Below, in pieces: positions 34,663-44,048 of a DNA stretch of 64,000 bases. A model generated the notes under the pieces. The model was given only the letters and a program-made list of their open reading frames with translations. It made no database searches and was not told where the DNA came from. Location: positions 558,001 to 622,000 of the forward strand of contig NZ_JANDBC010000003.1 of NCBI RefSeq assembly GCF_024320785.1. The letters are read 5' to 3'. This stretch comes from Gracilimonas sediminicola (GTDB lineage: Bacteria > Bacteroidota > Rhodothermia > Balneolales > Balneolaceae). Position 1 is the stretch's first letter. Each line of letters starts with the position of its first letter. Both the position numbers and the translations under genes were made by a program.

Positions 34663-37600
34663 TCACATGTTTCTGCGATACTGCCCGCCTACTTCATATA
34701 AGGCATGTGAAATCTGTCCCAGCGAAGCTACTTTAACCGTTTCCATGAGTTCTTCGAAGAGGTTGCCGTTATTTCGGGCTACTTCTTTGAGTCGCTCGAT
34801 GGCTATATCGGCGTCTTTTTCGTTTCGCTTCCAGAACTGCTCGAGGTTTTCAATCTGCTGGCGCTTCTCTTCTTCGGTAGAACGGATGAGGTCGATTTCT
34901 TTATCGCCTTCTTCTCCTTCGCCTTCTTTCTGGAAGGTATTCACACCAATAATCGGAAGCTCTCCGGAGTGTTTTTTGGATTCGTAATAGAGGGATTCAT
35001 CCTGAATCTTGCCCCGCTGATACATATTTTCCATAGCGCCGAGTACACCACCACGTTCAGTGATGCGATCAAACTCGGTAAGAATGGCTTCTTCAACCAG
35101 ATCGGTCAGCTCATCAATGAAATACGATCCCTGGTTAATGTTCTCATTCTTAGCCGTTCCCAGCTCTTTATTAATGATCATCTGGATAGCCAAAGCACGG
35201 CGTACAGACTCCTCAGTTGGAGTGGTAATGGCCTCGTCATAAGCATTGGTGTGCAATGAGTTACAATTATCGTATATCGCCAATAATGCCTGAAGTGTGG
35301 TTCGGATATCATTAAACTGAATCTCCTGGGCGTGCAGAGAGCGACCACTGGTTTGGATGTGATACTTCAGCTTCTGTGAACGGTCGTTGGCTTCGTATTT
35401 ATTCTTCATGGCTACGGCCCATATACGTCGCGCCACACGACCGATAACCGCATATTCAGGGTCAAGTCCGTTACTGAAAAAGAACGACAGGTTATGGGCA
35501 AAATCATCCACATCCAGTCCGCGTGCCAGGTAATATTCCACAAAGGTAAAACCATTGGCCAGCGTAAAAGCTGCCTGCGTGATTGGGTTCGCTCCGGCCT
35601 CGGCAATGTGATAGCCGGAAATTGAAACCGAGTAGTAATTACGGACATTATGCTCGGTGAAATAGGTTTGAATGTCCCCCATCATCTTCAGGGCGAATTC
35701 AGTGGAAAATATACAGGTATTTTGTGCCTGGTCTTCCTTCAGAATGTCAGCCTGAACCGTTCCGCGAACCACGCTCAGGGTGTTTTCCTTAATCTCGTTA
35801 TAGGTGCTTTCCGGTAATAAATGATCTCCTGAAATACCAAGGGTAGCCAAACCAAATTCATCATTACCTTCCGGAATTTCATTGCTGTATTGCGGTTGTT
35901 CCACTCCCCGCTCTTTGAAGTAAGCTTTGATTTTCTTCTTCGCTTCTTCCCACTTGCCGTTTTCTTTCAGATAGCGTTCTACTTCCTGGTCAATGGCGGT
36001 ATTCATAAACATCGCCAGAATCATAGGCGCCGGACCGTTTATGGTCATCGATACCGATGTTTTTGGGGAAGTCAGTTCAAAGCCGGAATACAGCTTCTTC
36101 ATATCATCCACGGTACAAATACTGACACCGGAGTTACCGATTTTACCGTAAATATCCGGCCGATAACCGGGGTCTTCACCATACAGTGTTACCGAATCAA
36201 AAGCCGTGGAAAGTCGGGCAGCCGGCATGCCCTCACTCACGTAGTGAAAACGCTTGTTGGTTCGCTCCGGGGTTCCTTCTCCCGCAAACATCCGGGTTGG
36301 GTCTTCACTCTCCCTCTTAAATGGGAATACACCGGCGGTATATGGGAAATATCCCGGCAGATTTTCTTTCAGGGCAAACTTCAGCTGCTCCCCTTTGTTC
36401 TTTGTTTTGGGAAGAGCCACTCGCGGAATCTGTAATCCGCTCAGCGATTCACGATATAATTTATTCTTGAAGGTCTTGTCACGGATTTGAACCTCAAAGT
36501 GTTCTTGCTGGTATTGCTCAAATAATTCATTCCAGCCCTCCAGTATTTTCTTAGGCAGCACATCCAGCTTAGTAAGCCAGTGTTCACGCATTTTAGCCAG
36601 ATTATCCTGCATCACCTGCTTCTCATCCGGATTCCAGCTTTCCAGCTGATCCATGGTTCCTGAAACCTGATCCAGTTTGGAAGCGGCATCCACCTGCTCT
36701 TCCACCCATTCGTGGTAATCCCGTACAGTTTCTGAAATTTCGGATAAATACCGAACCCTTTTTCCGGGAATGATGGCCTGCGCCTGAATATCCTCAGCCG
36801 GCTTGGGATTCATATAAATCTTGGTTTCCCAGCCAATTTCATAATGGCCGTTGATCTTATCCACCAAGGCCTTAAACAAACGGTTCACGCCTTCATCATT
36901 GAACTGTGCAGCTATAGTTGGGTAAACCGGCATATCTTCCTGCTTGGCATGCCATGAGCCCGTGTTTCGAATCATTTGCTTGCGTACATCCCGCAGAGCA
37001 TCCAACGATCCTTTCTTCTCAAACTTATTAAGCACCACCAATTCAGCGAGATCAAGCATGTTAATCTTCTCAAGCTGTGTAGCTGCCCCGTACTCACTCG
37101 TCATTACATACATCGGGATTTCGGTGATATCCACAATCTCGGTGCCGCTCTGCCCGATTCCGGAGGTTTCCACTATAATCAGGTCAAATCCGGCTGCTTT
37201 GTACAATTCAATGGCTCCAAGCAGTCCTTTACTGGTAGACCGATTGGATGCCCGGGTAGCCATACTGCGCATAAATACCCGGTCGGTGTCGATGCTATTC
37301 ATGCGGATGCGGTCGCCCAGTAAGGCCCCGCCTGTTTTCACTTTGGAAGGATCTACGGAAATGATCCCGATGGTCAGGTCTTCAAACTCAGTTAAAAATC
37401 GCCGGACCAGTTCATCGGTGAGGGAACTTTTACCGGCTCCACCGGTTCCTGTAATTCCAACCAGAGGAATGGTTTTATCGGATAATTCAATGTCCTTGCC
37501 TTTCCCATCCAGGAGCTTACCGTCTTTCAGCGCTAAAATATCTTCGTGTTCATTCTCAATAGCCGTGAGCGAACGGGAAAGGGCAATCGTATCATGTTTT

Positions 37601-38136
37601 TTGAGTTTCTTGAAGTCGGGCCTGGCAACAGAAATGGGATCGAAATCACATTCCTCCAGCATAAAGTTGATCATACCCTGCAGCCCCATTTTACTGCCAT
37701 CTTCAACAGAAAAAATGCGGGTTACGCCGGCTTCATGAAGTTCTTCGATTTCATCCCCAACAATAACTCCGCCGCCACCGCCAAATACTTTGATGTGTCC
37801 GGCTCCGTGCTCTTCAAGCAGTTCAATCATATACTTGAAGTACTCTACATGTCCGCCCTGGTACGAGCTGATGGCAATACCCTGGGCATCTTCCTGAATA
37901 GCACAATTCACAATTTCATGCACTGAGCGATTGTGCCCGAGGTGAATGACTTCAGCCCCGCTGCTTTGCAAAATTCTGCGCATGATATTGATACTGGCAT
38001 CATGGCCGTCAAACAAACTGGCAGCCGTCACAAAACGAATTTTATGCTCAGCCTGGTACGGCTCTTGCACGTGGTTATTCTTATCTGATTTTGCTGCAGC
38101 TTTCTTAGCTGGTGATGTTTTCGTTTTTACCGACAT
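34663..38136 (-). CDS. icmF: Fused isobutyryl-CoA mutase IcmF (B12 domain, G-protein chaperone, mutase)
   Basis: From ATG 38136 the protein has 1157 residues; an 11-codon upstream extension is open but less likely. Order: B12-binding domain (about 30-165) with [23 protein letters not shown] and VFGGGGGVI; MeaB/ArgK-type GTPase (about 210-440) with P-loop [12 protein letters not shown] at 227-238; methylmalonyl-CoA-mutase-type TIM barrel (about 560-1150) with [36 protein letters not shown]. This order is specific to IcmF. The enzyme interconverts isobutyryl-CoA and n-butyryl-CoA (some members act on pivalyl-CoA) with coenzyme B12 and GTP-dependent cofactor loading. It serves branched-chain acyl-CoA metabolism. 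No other pathway gene is adjacent. Confidence 0.95.
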   Translation of the reverse strand: MSVKTKTSPAKKAAAKSDKNNHVQEPYQAEHKIRFVTAASLFDGHDASINIMRRILQSSGAEVIHLGHNRSVHEIVNCAIQEDAQGIAISSYQGGHVEYFKYMIELLEEHGAGHIKVFGGGGGVIVGDEIEELHEAGVTRIFSVEDGSKMGLQGMINFMLEECDFDPISVARPDFKKLKKHDTIALSRSLTAIENEHEDILALKDGKLLDGKGKDIELSDKTIPLVGITGTGGAGKSSLTDELVRRFLTEFEDLTIGIISVDPSKVKTGGALLGDRIRMNSIDTDRVFMRSMATRASNRSTSKGLLGAIELYKAAGFDLIIVETSGIGQSGTEIVDITEIPMYVMTSEYGAATQLEKINMLDLAELVVLNKFEKKGSLDALRDVRKQMIRNTGSWHAKQEDMPVYPTIAAQFNDEGVNRLFKALVDKINGHYEIGWETKIYMNPKPAEDIQAQAIIPGKRVRYLSEISETVRDYHEWVEEQVDAASKLDQVSGTMDQLESWNPDEKQVMQDNLAKMREHWLTKLDVLPKKILEGWNELFEQYQQEHFEVQIRDKTFKNKLYRESLSGLQIPRVALPKTKNKGEQLKFALKENLPGYFPYTAGVFPFKRESEDPTRMFAGEGTPERTNKRFHYVSEGMPAARLSTAFDSVTLYGEDPGYRPDIYGKIGNSGVSICTVDDMKKLYSGFELTSPKTSVSMTINGPAPMILAMFMNTAIDQEVERYLKENGKWEEAKKKIKAYFKERGVEQPQYSNEIPEGNDEFGLATLGISGDHLLPESTYNEIKENTLSVVRGTVQADILKEDQAQNTCIFSTEFALKMMGDIQTYFTEHNVRNYYSVSISGYHIAEAGANPITQAAFTLANGFTFVEYYLARGLDVDDFAHNLSFFFSNGLDPEYAVIGRVARRIWAVAMKNKYEANDRSQKLKYHIQTSGRSLHAQEIQFNDIRTTLQALLAIYDNCNSLHTNAYDEAITTPTEESVRRALAIQMIINKELGTAKNENINQGSYFIDELTDLVEEAILTEFDRITERGGVLGAMENMYQRGKIQDESLYYESKKHSGELPIIGVNTFQKEGEGEEGDKEIDLIRSTEEEKRQQIENLEQFWKRNEKDADIAIERLKEVARNNGNLFEELMETVKVASLGQISHALYEVGGQYRRNM

Positions 38137-38225
38137 AATCTTTTTTCTTGATAGTGGAAGCGGTCCCATAAGATATGGATTTGAACAGGAAGTATTAAAT
38201 ACCTTAACGGAATATTATATCTTGC

Positions 38226-39125
38226 TCAGGATCTGGCGTTTTCGCCACCTTCAATGCTTTTTGGAGGATTGTTTTTATAAACCAACGTTCGATAAGGGAA
38301 TGGTATTTCAATTCCTTCGGCGTCAAATCGTTTTTTAATGCTTTCAAGCAGGTCACACCCCATTACAAATGCATCCGGTGGGTTACTTGCCCAGCTCCAG
38401 GCTCTTAAGTTCACCGACGATTCACCCATCATTACAACCCTAACCGGTACGATATCATCACCGGCTTCAATTTGCTCTTCTGTCCGCACATCTACAAAAT
38501 GTGGATGTTTGAGGACTTCTTCTTCCATGATCTTTTTAGCGAGATCGATGTCGGAATCATAACTGATGCCCATATCAATCCACTTACAGATTTTATTATC
38601 CTCGTAGTTTGAATTGATGACCACCTCATTGCTGATCACGGAATTGGGAATAATAATGCGTTTATTTTCAAAATTACGGATTACGGTGTGGCGGAGATTT
38701 ATATCCTCAACAACTCCGGTTAAATCGGTTCTTACTTCAATCCGGTCAGAAATTTTGTAGGGCTTGAAGAGAACGATGAATAAACCGCTGATAACATTGG
38801 AAAGAGCAGCCTGGGAGGCAAAACCTACAGCTACAGCGAGTAAACCTGCACCGGCCAGCAGGGAAGCTGCAATAACCCGAAGCTGTGGAATCATATAAAT
38901 GGCAAAACTGATGCCGGCCAGGTAAATCAACACGATGATTGAGCGCTTGAAAAATACCAGGCTGGTGACATCATCATTGTCTTCCGCTTCACGATTTCGT
39001 TTGATAATGGCGTTCAAAACCCTCGATGTGATCCCTGCTATCACAATGGTAATGAGTATAATCATACCAATCAGGATGGGCAGGTGCCAGATTTCATCAA
39101 TGTAAGTTGAAAGCAGTTCTTTCAT
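38226..39125 (-). CDS. MscS-family mechanosensitive ion channel
   Basis: 299 residues with three membrane helices (about 15-35, 60-80, 88-112). The third helix LLAGAGLLAVAVGFASQAALSNVISGLFI is the MscS pore signature, and KPYKISDRIEV begins the cytoplasmic beta domain. The C-terminal vestibule is complete. Small-conductance channels of this size open on osmotic downshock to release solutes. The ATG follows the stop of the Ig-like lipoprotein gene by 4 bp, so the two are very likely co-transcribed and translationally coupled. Gating cannot be judged from sequence. Confidence 0.93.
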   Translation of the reverse strand: MKELLSTYIDEIWHLPILIGMIILITIVIAGITSRVLNAIIKRNREAEDNDDVTSLVFFKRSIIVLIYLAGISFAIYMIPQLRVIAASLLAGAGLLAVAVGFASQAALSNVISGLFIVLFKPYKISDRIEVRTDLTGVVEDINLRHTVIRNFENKRIIIPNSVISNEVVINSNYEDNKICKWIDMGISYDSDIDLAKKIMEEEVLKHPHFVDVRTEEQIEAGDDIVPVRVVMMGESSVNLRAWSWASNPPDAFVMGCDLLESIKKRFDAEGIEIPFPYRTLVYKNNPPKSIEGGENARS

Positions 39126-39129
39126 GGCT

Positions 39130-40752
39130 TTAATCGAATGTGATATTTACTTCGGAAGTAAATCCTTCCTGAACTTTTAAATTCCGTTGTACATAATAGT
39201 GCTCGGGGGTATTAAAGGGAATCACCGTGCCACGATCCCACCTTTCATTGCCATTCTCGTCTTTGAACAGGATAAGGGTATATGAAAGCGGGGGCAAACC
39301 CGTAAGTACGGTTGACTGACCAAATGAGGTAAACACCCGTTCCTCTCCTCCCGGTGATAACAGTTGTACGTAATGAATATCGGTTGAATCTACATTTTGG
39401 AGGTTGATTTCAATATCCCCGTATTCGGTAGAATCCCATACTTCCGGTTCAAACAGTTTTCTTCTGAGGGTTTTAGGATTCCAAACCAGGAATTGGTAAT
39501 CAACCCCTTCAATCCACTCCCCCTGCGGTGCCACCCATAATTCGTTTCGGTTAGTTTGAACCTCGGGCCAGTCATCAAAATCCACCTGTCCCTCTATAAC
39601 CACCATTGAGTCTGTTATCTCCGGCTCTGTTATCGGAGCGGCATAAGTCACTTTAAAGACTTCATCCTGAAGTAATCCATTGGTCCCGTTAGCAGTAATG
39701 ATACGCTGACTCGTAGTGTCTTCCTGGGCGGTTCCCGTAAACGACATCTCTTCCGTTTCAAGTGGATTACCCGCACCATCTGTAAAACCGGATAGCCGAA
39801 GCGTGTATTCAGCATTTTCCAGTAAAGGCCGTTCGCTTTGGGCAAAAGCCACGAAAGGCTCTTTTTCAGGAATATAAAGGGGGTAAGCCGAAGTATAGTT
39901 TTCGCCGGCCGAATCCTGAACTATTAACTCTGCATCTTCTTCAATGCGAATGTTTTCACTAAAGCGTAACCGCATGCGGTTAGTCGAGAATAATCCCACT
40001 CCTTGCAGTGACGGTGCAACAGAATCCACCTGGGTTGCATAAATTACATCGAGCGTATCACTGCCTTCTTCTTCCAGGGTTATAAATTCATCAAAGAACG
40101 GATAGGCTGACTCACTACCTCTATCCCATGTCTTATTGCGATTGCGATCATCCACAAGCAAAGCTTTATACCGTCCGTCAGCGAGATAGGAAAACCGGAA
40201 TACGCCACCAGTATCTGTTTGGGCTTCGTAACTGGCTTTATTACTTAAATCGAATGGCTGCCGGTATAACAACACTCTTCGGTCTCCCGCTCCTGTTCCA
40301 TCGTCAGCAATTCGGATTCGACCCATGATTTTCCCCTCATCAATTTCATTTCCGGTTGAGATGGCAAGGGTAACCGGGCGCTCCATTTTATTATTCCGGG
40401 TATCGGACAGGTCGGTGCCGAGTTTAATAATGACGGTGGTGGAATCCGGAAAGCGTTCTTCAAACTCTATGGTCATCGTTTTTCTTCGCCATGAAACGTC
40501 GTACTCGATACCAAGATCCGGCTCCACAGTGATGGCTCCCCGCACGGAAGAACGACCAATAAACTCATCAAACTGAAATACAAAGGTTCGCCCGGTAAAA
40601 TTGGTGGTTCCAGTTTCCGGGGAGGTAAATTCGACTTTAGGGCCGTCTTTATCTGCCGGTCCGCCCGTTGGGGCTATGGGAGTGGCACAGGCTGCTATTC
40701 CGGCAATGATCAATCCAAATAAGAAAAAAAGAAGCTTTTGTCGGGTCTTCAA
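39130..40752 (-). CDS. Ig-like (Big_5/SbsA-type) domain lipoprotein
   Basis: 540-residue lipoprotein starting at TTG (40752), with Cys22 after GIAA and the ATPIAPTGGPADKDGPKV start typical of a Bacteroidota-like lipoprotein family. A Big_5/SbsA-type Ig domain (about 38-135) has FDEFIGRSSVRGAITVEPD and TVIIKLGTDLSD. A prealbumin-like part follows (GKIMGRIRI, GGVFRFSYLADGRYKALLVDD), a second Big_5 repeat near 250-330, and a C-terminal part with YTLILFKDENGNERWDRG. No enzyme motif. Located upstream of MscS in the same operon. Probable outer-membrane-associated structural or envelope protein; exact role unknown. Confidence 0.82.
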   Translation of the reverse strand: MKTRQKLLFFLFGLIIAGIAACATPIAPTGGPADKDGPKVEFTSPETGTTNFTGRTFVFQFDEFIGRSSVRGAITVEPDLGIEYDVSWRRKTMTIEFEERFPDSTTVIIKLGTDLSDTRNNKMERPVTLAISTGNEIDEGKIMGRIRIADDGTGAGDRRVLLYRQPFDLSNKASYEAQTDTGGVFRFSYLADGRYKALLVDDRNRNKTWDRGSESAYPFFDEFITLEEEGSDTLDVIYATQVDSVAPSLQGVGLFSTNRMRLRFSENIRIEEDAELIVQDSAGENYTSAYPLYIPEKEPFVAFAQSERPLLENAEYTLRLSGFTDGAGNPLETEEMSFTGTAQEDTTSQRIITANGTNGLLQDEVFKVTYAAPITEPEITDSMVVIEGQVDFDDWPEVQTNRNELWVAPQGEWIEGVDYQFLVWNPKTLRRKLFEPEVWDSTEYGDIEINLQNVDSTDIHYVQLLSPGGEERVFTSFGQSTVLTGLPPLSYTLILFKDENGNERWDRGTVIPFNTPEHYYVQRNLKVQEGFTSEVNITFD

Positions 40753-40997
40753 CAGGATGTATATCTATTTGTTAAAGCCCAAATATAGGCATTTTGCGCT
40801 CCCTGTCGAATGAGAACTTTAATGAATTTATGGGAAACCGGTTGACTCTTGTTCTGCCGCTCTGTTGCAAAACTTTATTCTAAGCTCCGTCTCAGAATTG
40901 ATTGGGAAAGAGCTTAAAAATTCCATATCTATTCTTTATTATATATCGGTAAATCTATTGGTTGACAAGCAAAGCAAATAGTATAAGTTTTTAGCTT

Positions 40998-42302
40998 ATG
41001 AAACGGTTAACGGGGTTCATTGCTTTAATTTTTTTGATGGGTGGCTGTGCTGCTTACCAGCTGGATACAGCCCAGAATGAGCTGCGTACATCCTTTGCCT
41101 CCGGAGACTATGCTACAACGGCTCAGCTCATCGAAAAGCTCGAAAAGGAGGAGGTTTACCAAAATAAGGAAAAGGTACTTCTTCACCTCGAACACGGATT
41201 GGTAAACCATTTTGCCAGCAACTATGAACAAAGCAGTTACCATTTCACCCAGGCTGAAAACGAAATGGATGTCCTTTTTTCAAAAAGTGTAAGCCGGGCG
41301 GTAAAATCCTTTGTGGTAAATGATAATACCCTGGCCTATGATGGAGAAGATTATGAGGACATCTACCTTAACATCTTCAAATGCCTCAACTATATCCACC
41401 AGGATGAACTGGAAAGTGCCCTGGTTGAAGTCCGCCGTGTGACCTACAAGCTCGAACGTCTGGATCAAAAGTATAACGGACTGGTGGAGTCGTTATCCAA
41501 AGCGGATACCACCAGCACCGATGATGATAAATGGAAAACCGGTGATACAAACATCCAGAATAGTGCCCTTGGGCGCTACCTTTCCACAATCCTGTATGCA
41601 AAAACCAATAAGCCCGATGATGCCCGCATCGAATACGAAAACCTGCTGAAGGCTTACAGAGAGCAGCCTTCTGTGTATGGTAACAAGCCTGATGAGAGTA
41701 AGCTGCGCCAAATCACTGAGCCCGAACGATACAATGTGCTGGTGCAAGCCTTTGCCGGCAGAGCTCCAATCAAAGAACAGAACGACATCCGGCTTTACCT
41801 GGACGAATCGGATACTTACCTCAAGTTTTCACTCCCGAGTCTTAAAACATTCAACTCTCAGGTAAGTGCCGTTAAAGTGAAGTTTGAGAATGGGAACCCA
41901 ATTCAGCTCGACTTGATAGAAGAAATGGATCAGGTTGCCAAGGAAGTATATAAGGTGAAAGAACCCATCATCTATGCCCGAACCTTTGTGCGAACCTTCC
42001 TGAAAGCCGCCGCGGCAGCCAAAATGAAGAAGGAAGCCAAGAAAGAAGACGAAACGCTCGGTAGTATTGTGAATATTTTGGGTAAAATTGCTCAGGAAAC
42101 CACTGAAAAAGCCGATTTAAGAAGCTGGCAGACCATGCCCGGCAAAGCCTACGCCACCGTCATGAATCTCCCGCCGGGGGAACATACCGTGGAAGTACAG
42201 TACTTCGGACATTCAGGGCAACTAATTCACGCTCAGCCCCGCACTATTACCGTACGGGAAAACGAAACTTTGAAACTGGTTGAATCCATTTACTGGAATT
42301 AA
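40998..42302 (+). CDS. COG3014-type lipoprotein, first gene of an LpoB operon
   Basis: 434-residue lipoprotein with Cys17 after FLMGG. Residues 20-240 are helical and TPR-like (ELRTSFASGDYATTAQLIEKLEKE, HLEHGLVNHFASNYEQSSYHFTQAENEMD, DEARIEYENLLKAY). The C-terminal half is mixed alpha/beta. The features fit COG3014, a group found next to LPP20 and LpoB-type lipoproteins. It lies 23 bp before the LPP20 gene and in the same operon as LpoB, so it likely helps envelope or peptidoglycan assembly. Biochemical function is not known. Confidence 0.82.
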   Translation: MKRLTGFIALIFLMGGCAAYQLDTAQNELRTSFASGDYATTAQLIEKLEKEEVYQNKEKVLLHLEHGLVNHFASNYEQSSYHFTQAENEMDVLFSKSVSRAVKSFVVNDNTLAYDGEDYEDIYLNIFKCLNYIHQDELESALVEVRRVTYKLERLDQKYNGLVESLSKADTTSTDDDKWKTGDTNIQNSALGRYLSTILYAKTNKPDDARIEYENLLKAYREQPSVYGNKPDESKLRQITEPERYNVLVQAFAGRAPIKEQNDIRLYLDESDTYLKFSLPSLKTFNSQVSAVKVKFENGNPIQLDLIEEMDQVAKEVYKVKEPIIYARTFVRTFLKAAAAAKMKKEAKKEDETLGSIVNILGKIAQETTEKADLRSWQTMPGKAYATVMNLPPGEHTVEVQYFGHSGQLIHAQPRTITVRENETLKLVESIYWN

Positions 42303-42325
42303 TACCGAATCTATAACTGATTATC

Positions 42326-43366
42326 ATGAACAAGACCTTAATCCTGCTTACAGTTGTGTCCTCCCTTCTTTTGTGGGGATGTGGATCAAGTAAAAGTGCT
42401 TCTTCGGGAAGCAACGGCATTCCCAACTGGGTGAATAATCCGTCAAGTGAATTTAACGAACAGAAATACCTGATGGCTGTGGGAAGCGGAAGCACATTAA
42501 ACGAAGCCCGGGGCGATGCCTTTGCCAGCCTTTCTCAGATATTTCAGATGGATATCGATGCCACCGAGCAGCTTAACTCTGAGTTTATAGATCGGAACAT
42601 CAATAATCAGCTCTATTCGGAGAGTACCTCCCAACTCTTGAATAACATCAAAATCGGGACAAACCAGGAATTGATGAACACAACCATCCTGACCTCCGAA
42701 GTGGATAAATTCGGCACCTACCATGCCCTGGCCGGCATGGACCGTGCGGAATCATCCCGCATCTACAACCAGGAAATTTCAAACAACCGGATTAAGATAA
42801 ATGAGCTGGAACAAAATGCGGACGGCGAAAACAACATCCTTCAAAAATTAGTGCTTCTGAAAAAAGCTCAGTCATTGGCAACTGCCAACGAAATCCTAAC
42901 CCGTCAGCTGAATGTAATCCGGGGCGGAGCGGGAACCGGTGGTGAAGCAACGGAAACGCTGGTCAGGCTCCAAGAAAAATTCAGAACGGCTCAACAAAAG
43001 GCCATTGTGAAGTTGGCCTCGGATAATGCCACTTCTACCGTAAAAGCAGCGGTAGCCAGCGTACTGCAAAATGCCGGGTTTACTATTGCCGAAAGCACCG
43101 ATAACGCCATCCTTGCCGTGAATGTAAACTACCTGACCCAGAAAGCCGACTTAAACCGTGATGACGCCGAGTTTGTGAAATGGGAACTCGTAATTGAAGT
43201 CAACGATCTTCAGACAAACCGGTCTTTTAAAACCTACATGACCGAAGGCCGCGATGGTGCTCCCTCCTATGCCGATGCCCTCAAACGAGCTGATTTTACT
43301 GCGCGCTCAAAAATCGAAAAAGATTTTAATACCTTCCTAAATAACGAACTTTTGCAAATCAACTAA
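42326..43366 (+). CDS. LPP20-family lipoprotein
   Basis: 346-residue lipoprotein, Cys19 after LLLWG. The N-terminal mature part has IPNWVNNPSSEFNEQKYLMAVGSGSTLNEARGDAFASLSQIF, the LPP20 signature (PxWxxxP, then YLxAVGxGxSxxEAxxDAxAxLAxxF). A long helical middle (about 150-210) and a C-terminal alpha/beta domain follow (VKAAVASVLQNAGFTIAESTDN), resembling the Lpo/CsgG-like fold. LPP20 was named from Helicobacter; here it belongs to a conserved trio. Its partners lie 23 bp upstream and 11 bp downstream. Role is probably structural in the outer membrane. Confidence 0.85.
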   Translation: MNKTLILLTVVSSLLLWGCGSSKSASSGSNGIPNWVNNPSSEFNEQKYLMAVGSGSTLNEARGDAFASLSQIFQMDIDATEQLNSEFIDRNINNQLYSESTSQLLNNIKIGTNQELMNTTILTSEVDKFGTYHALAGMDRAESSRIYNQEISNNRIKINELEQNADGENNILQKLVLLKKAQSLATANEILTRQLNVIRGGAGTGGEATETLVRLQEKFRTAQQKAIVKLASDNATSTVKAAVASVLQNAGFTIAESTDNAILAVNVNYLTQKADLNRDDAEFVKWELVIEVNDLQTNRSFKTYMTEGRDGAPSYADALKRADFTARSKIEKDFNTFLNNELLQIN

Positions 43367-43377
43367 CACCGACCATT

Positions 43378-43983
43378 ATGAAATATCTCGCTTTATCCCT
43401 TTTTATGTGTACGCTCATTGTAACCGGATGCGGTCCATCGCAGCAGGTAAGTCGTGTAGCTGCCGACACCCAAACCGACCTCTCCGGACGCTGGAATGAT
43501 ACCGACGCCCGGCTGGTAGCTGAAGAAATGATCAGTGATGCTGTTTCCATGCCCTGGTTGTCTAATTTCAACCAAAATCACAGTGATCCTCCGGTAACCA
43601 TCGTAGGTAATGTCCGCAACGAAACCATGGAACACATCGACACCGATGTGATAACCAAAGAAATGGAGCGTGCTTTTGTAAACAGCGGCAGGGTTCAAGT
43701 GGTAGCCAGCCAGGAAGAACGCCAACAGATTCGACAGGAGCGACAGGAGCAGCAAAGCTTTGCCTCCTATGAATCTACCAAGGCTCTCGCTCAGGAATTA
43801 GGTGCTGATTTTATGCTGATTGGTAACATCAGTTCTATTGTAGATGAATCACTGAGTGGTAAAGATGCAGCTATTTTTTATTCCGTCAACCTGGAGCTGA
43901 TTGATGTAGAAACCAATCGTAAAGTATGGATTGGCAATAAAAAGATTAAGAAACTCATCGAACGCCGGAAGCTTCGCGGTTAA
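43378..43983 (+). CDS. lpoB: Penicillin-binding-protein activator LpoB-like lipoprotein
   Basis: 201-residue lipoprotein, Cys18 after IVTG. The body matches LpoB: DLSGRWNDTDARLVAEEMISDAV, PPVTIVGNVRNETMEHIDTDVITKEMERAFVNSGRVQVV, then ELGADFMLIGNISSIVDES and a strand pair ending VWIGNKKIKKLIERRK. In gamma-proteobacteria LpoB sits in the outer membrane and activates PBP1b. Here the operon with COG3014 and LPP20 proteins is the arrangement seen widely outside Enterobacteria. Its PBP partner is not in the window. A terminator follows directly (44005-44037). Confidence 0.88.
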   Translation: MKYLALSLFMCTLIVTGCGPSQQVSRVAADTQTDLSGRWNDTDARLVAEEMISDAVSMPWLSNFNQNHSDPPVTIVGNVRNETMEHIDTDVITKEMERAFVNSGRVQVVASQEERQQIRQERQEQQSFASYESTKALAQELGADFMLIGNISSIVDESLSGKDAAIFYSVNLELIDVETNRKVWIGNKKIKKLIERRKLRG

Positions 43984-44004
43984 GATCGAACGTTTTCAAT
44001 TTTT

Positions 44005-44037
44005 AAGGCTTTCTGTTGTGCAGAAGGCCTTTTTATT
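44005..44037 (+). terminator. Intrinsic terminator after lpoB
   Basis: AAGGCTTTCTG (44005-44015) pairs with CAGAAGGCCTT (44021-44031) with one G-U pair and a 5-nt loop, followed by a T-rich tail to 44037. It ends the lipoprotein operon just 11 bp before the pncB start codon. Confidence 0.75.
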
Positions 44038-44048
44038 TTCACAAAGAC

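Noticed and set aside
35890-36435. 181-codon plus-strand open frame inside icmF
   Set aside because: Shadow of the mutase domain coding strand; no start signal and no family resemblance.
36944-37738. 264-codon plus-strand open frame inside icmF
   Set aside because: It is antisense to the GTPase domain of a clear gene; serine- and proline-rich shadow composition.
38137-38169. 11-residue N-terminal extension of IcmF
   Set aside because: It is not conserved in character with IcmF N-termini as I know them, and ATG 38136 has a purine-rich leader.
40962-40987. TTGACA and TATAAG before the COG3014 gene as a sigma-70 promoter
   Set aside because: The spacer is only 14 bp, too short for a standard promoter.
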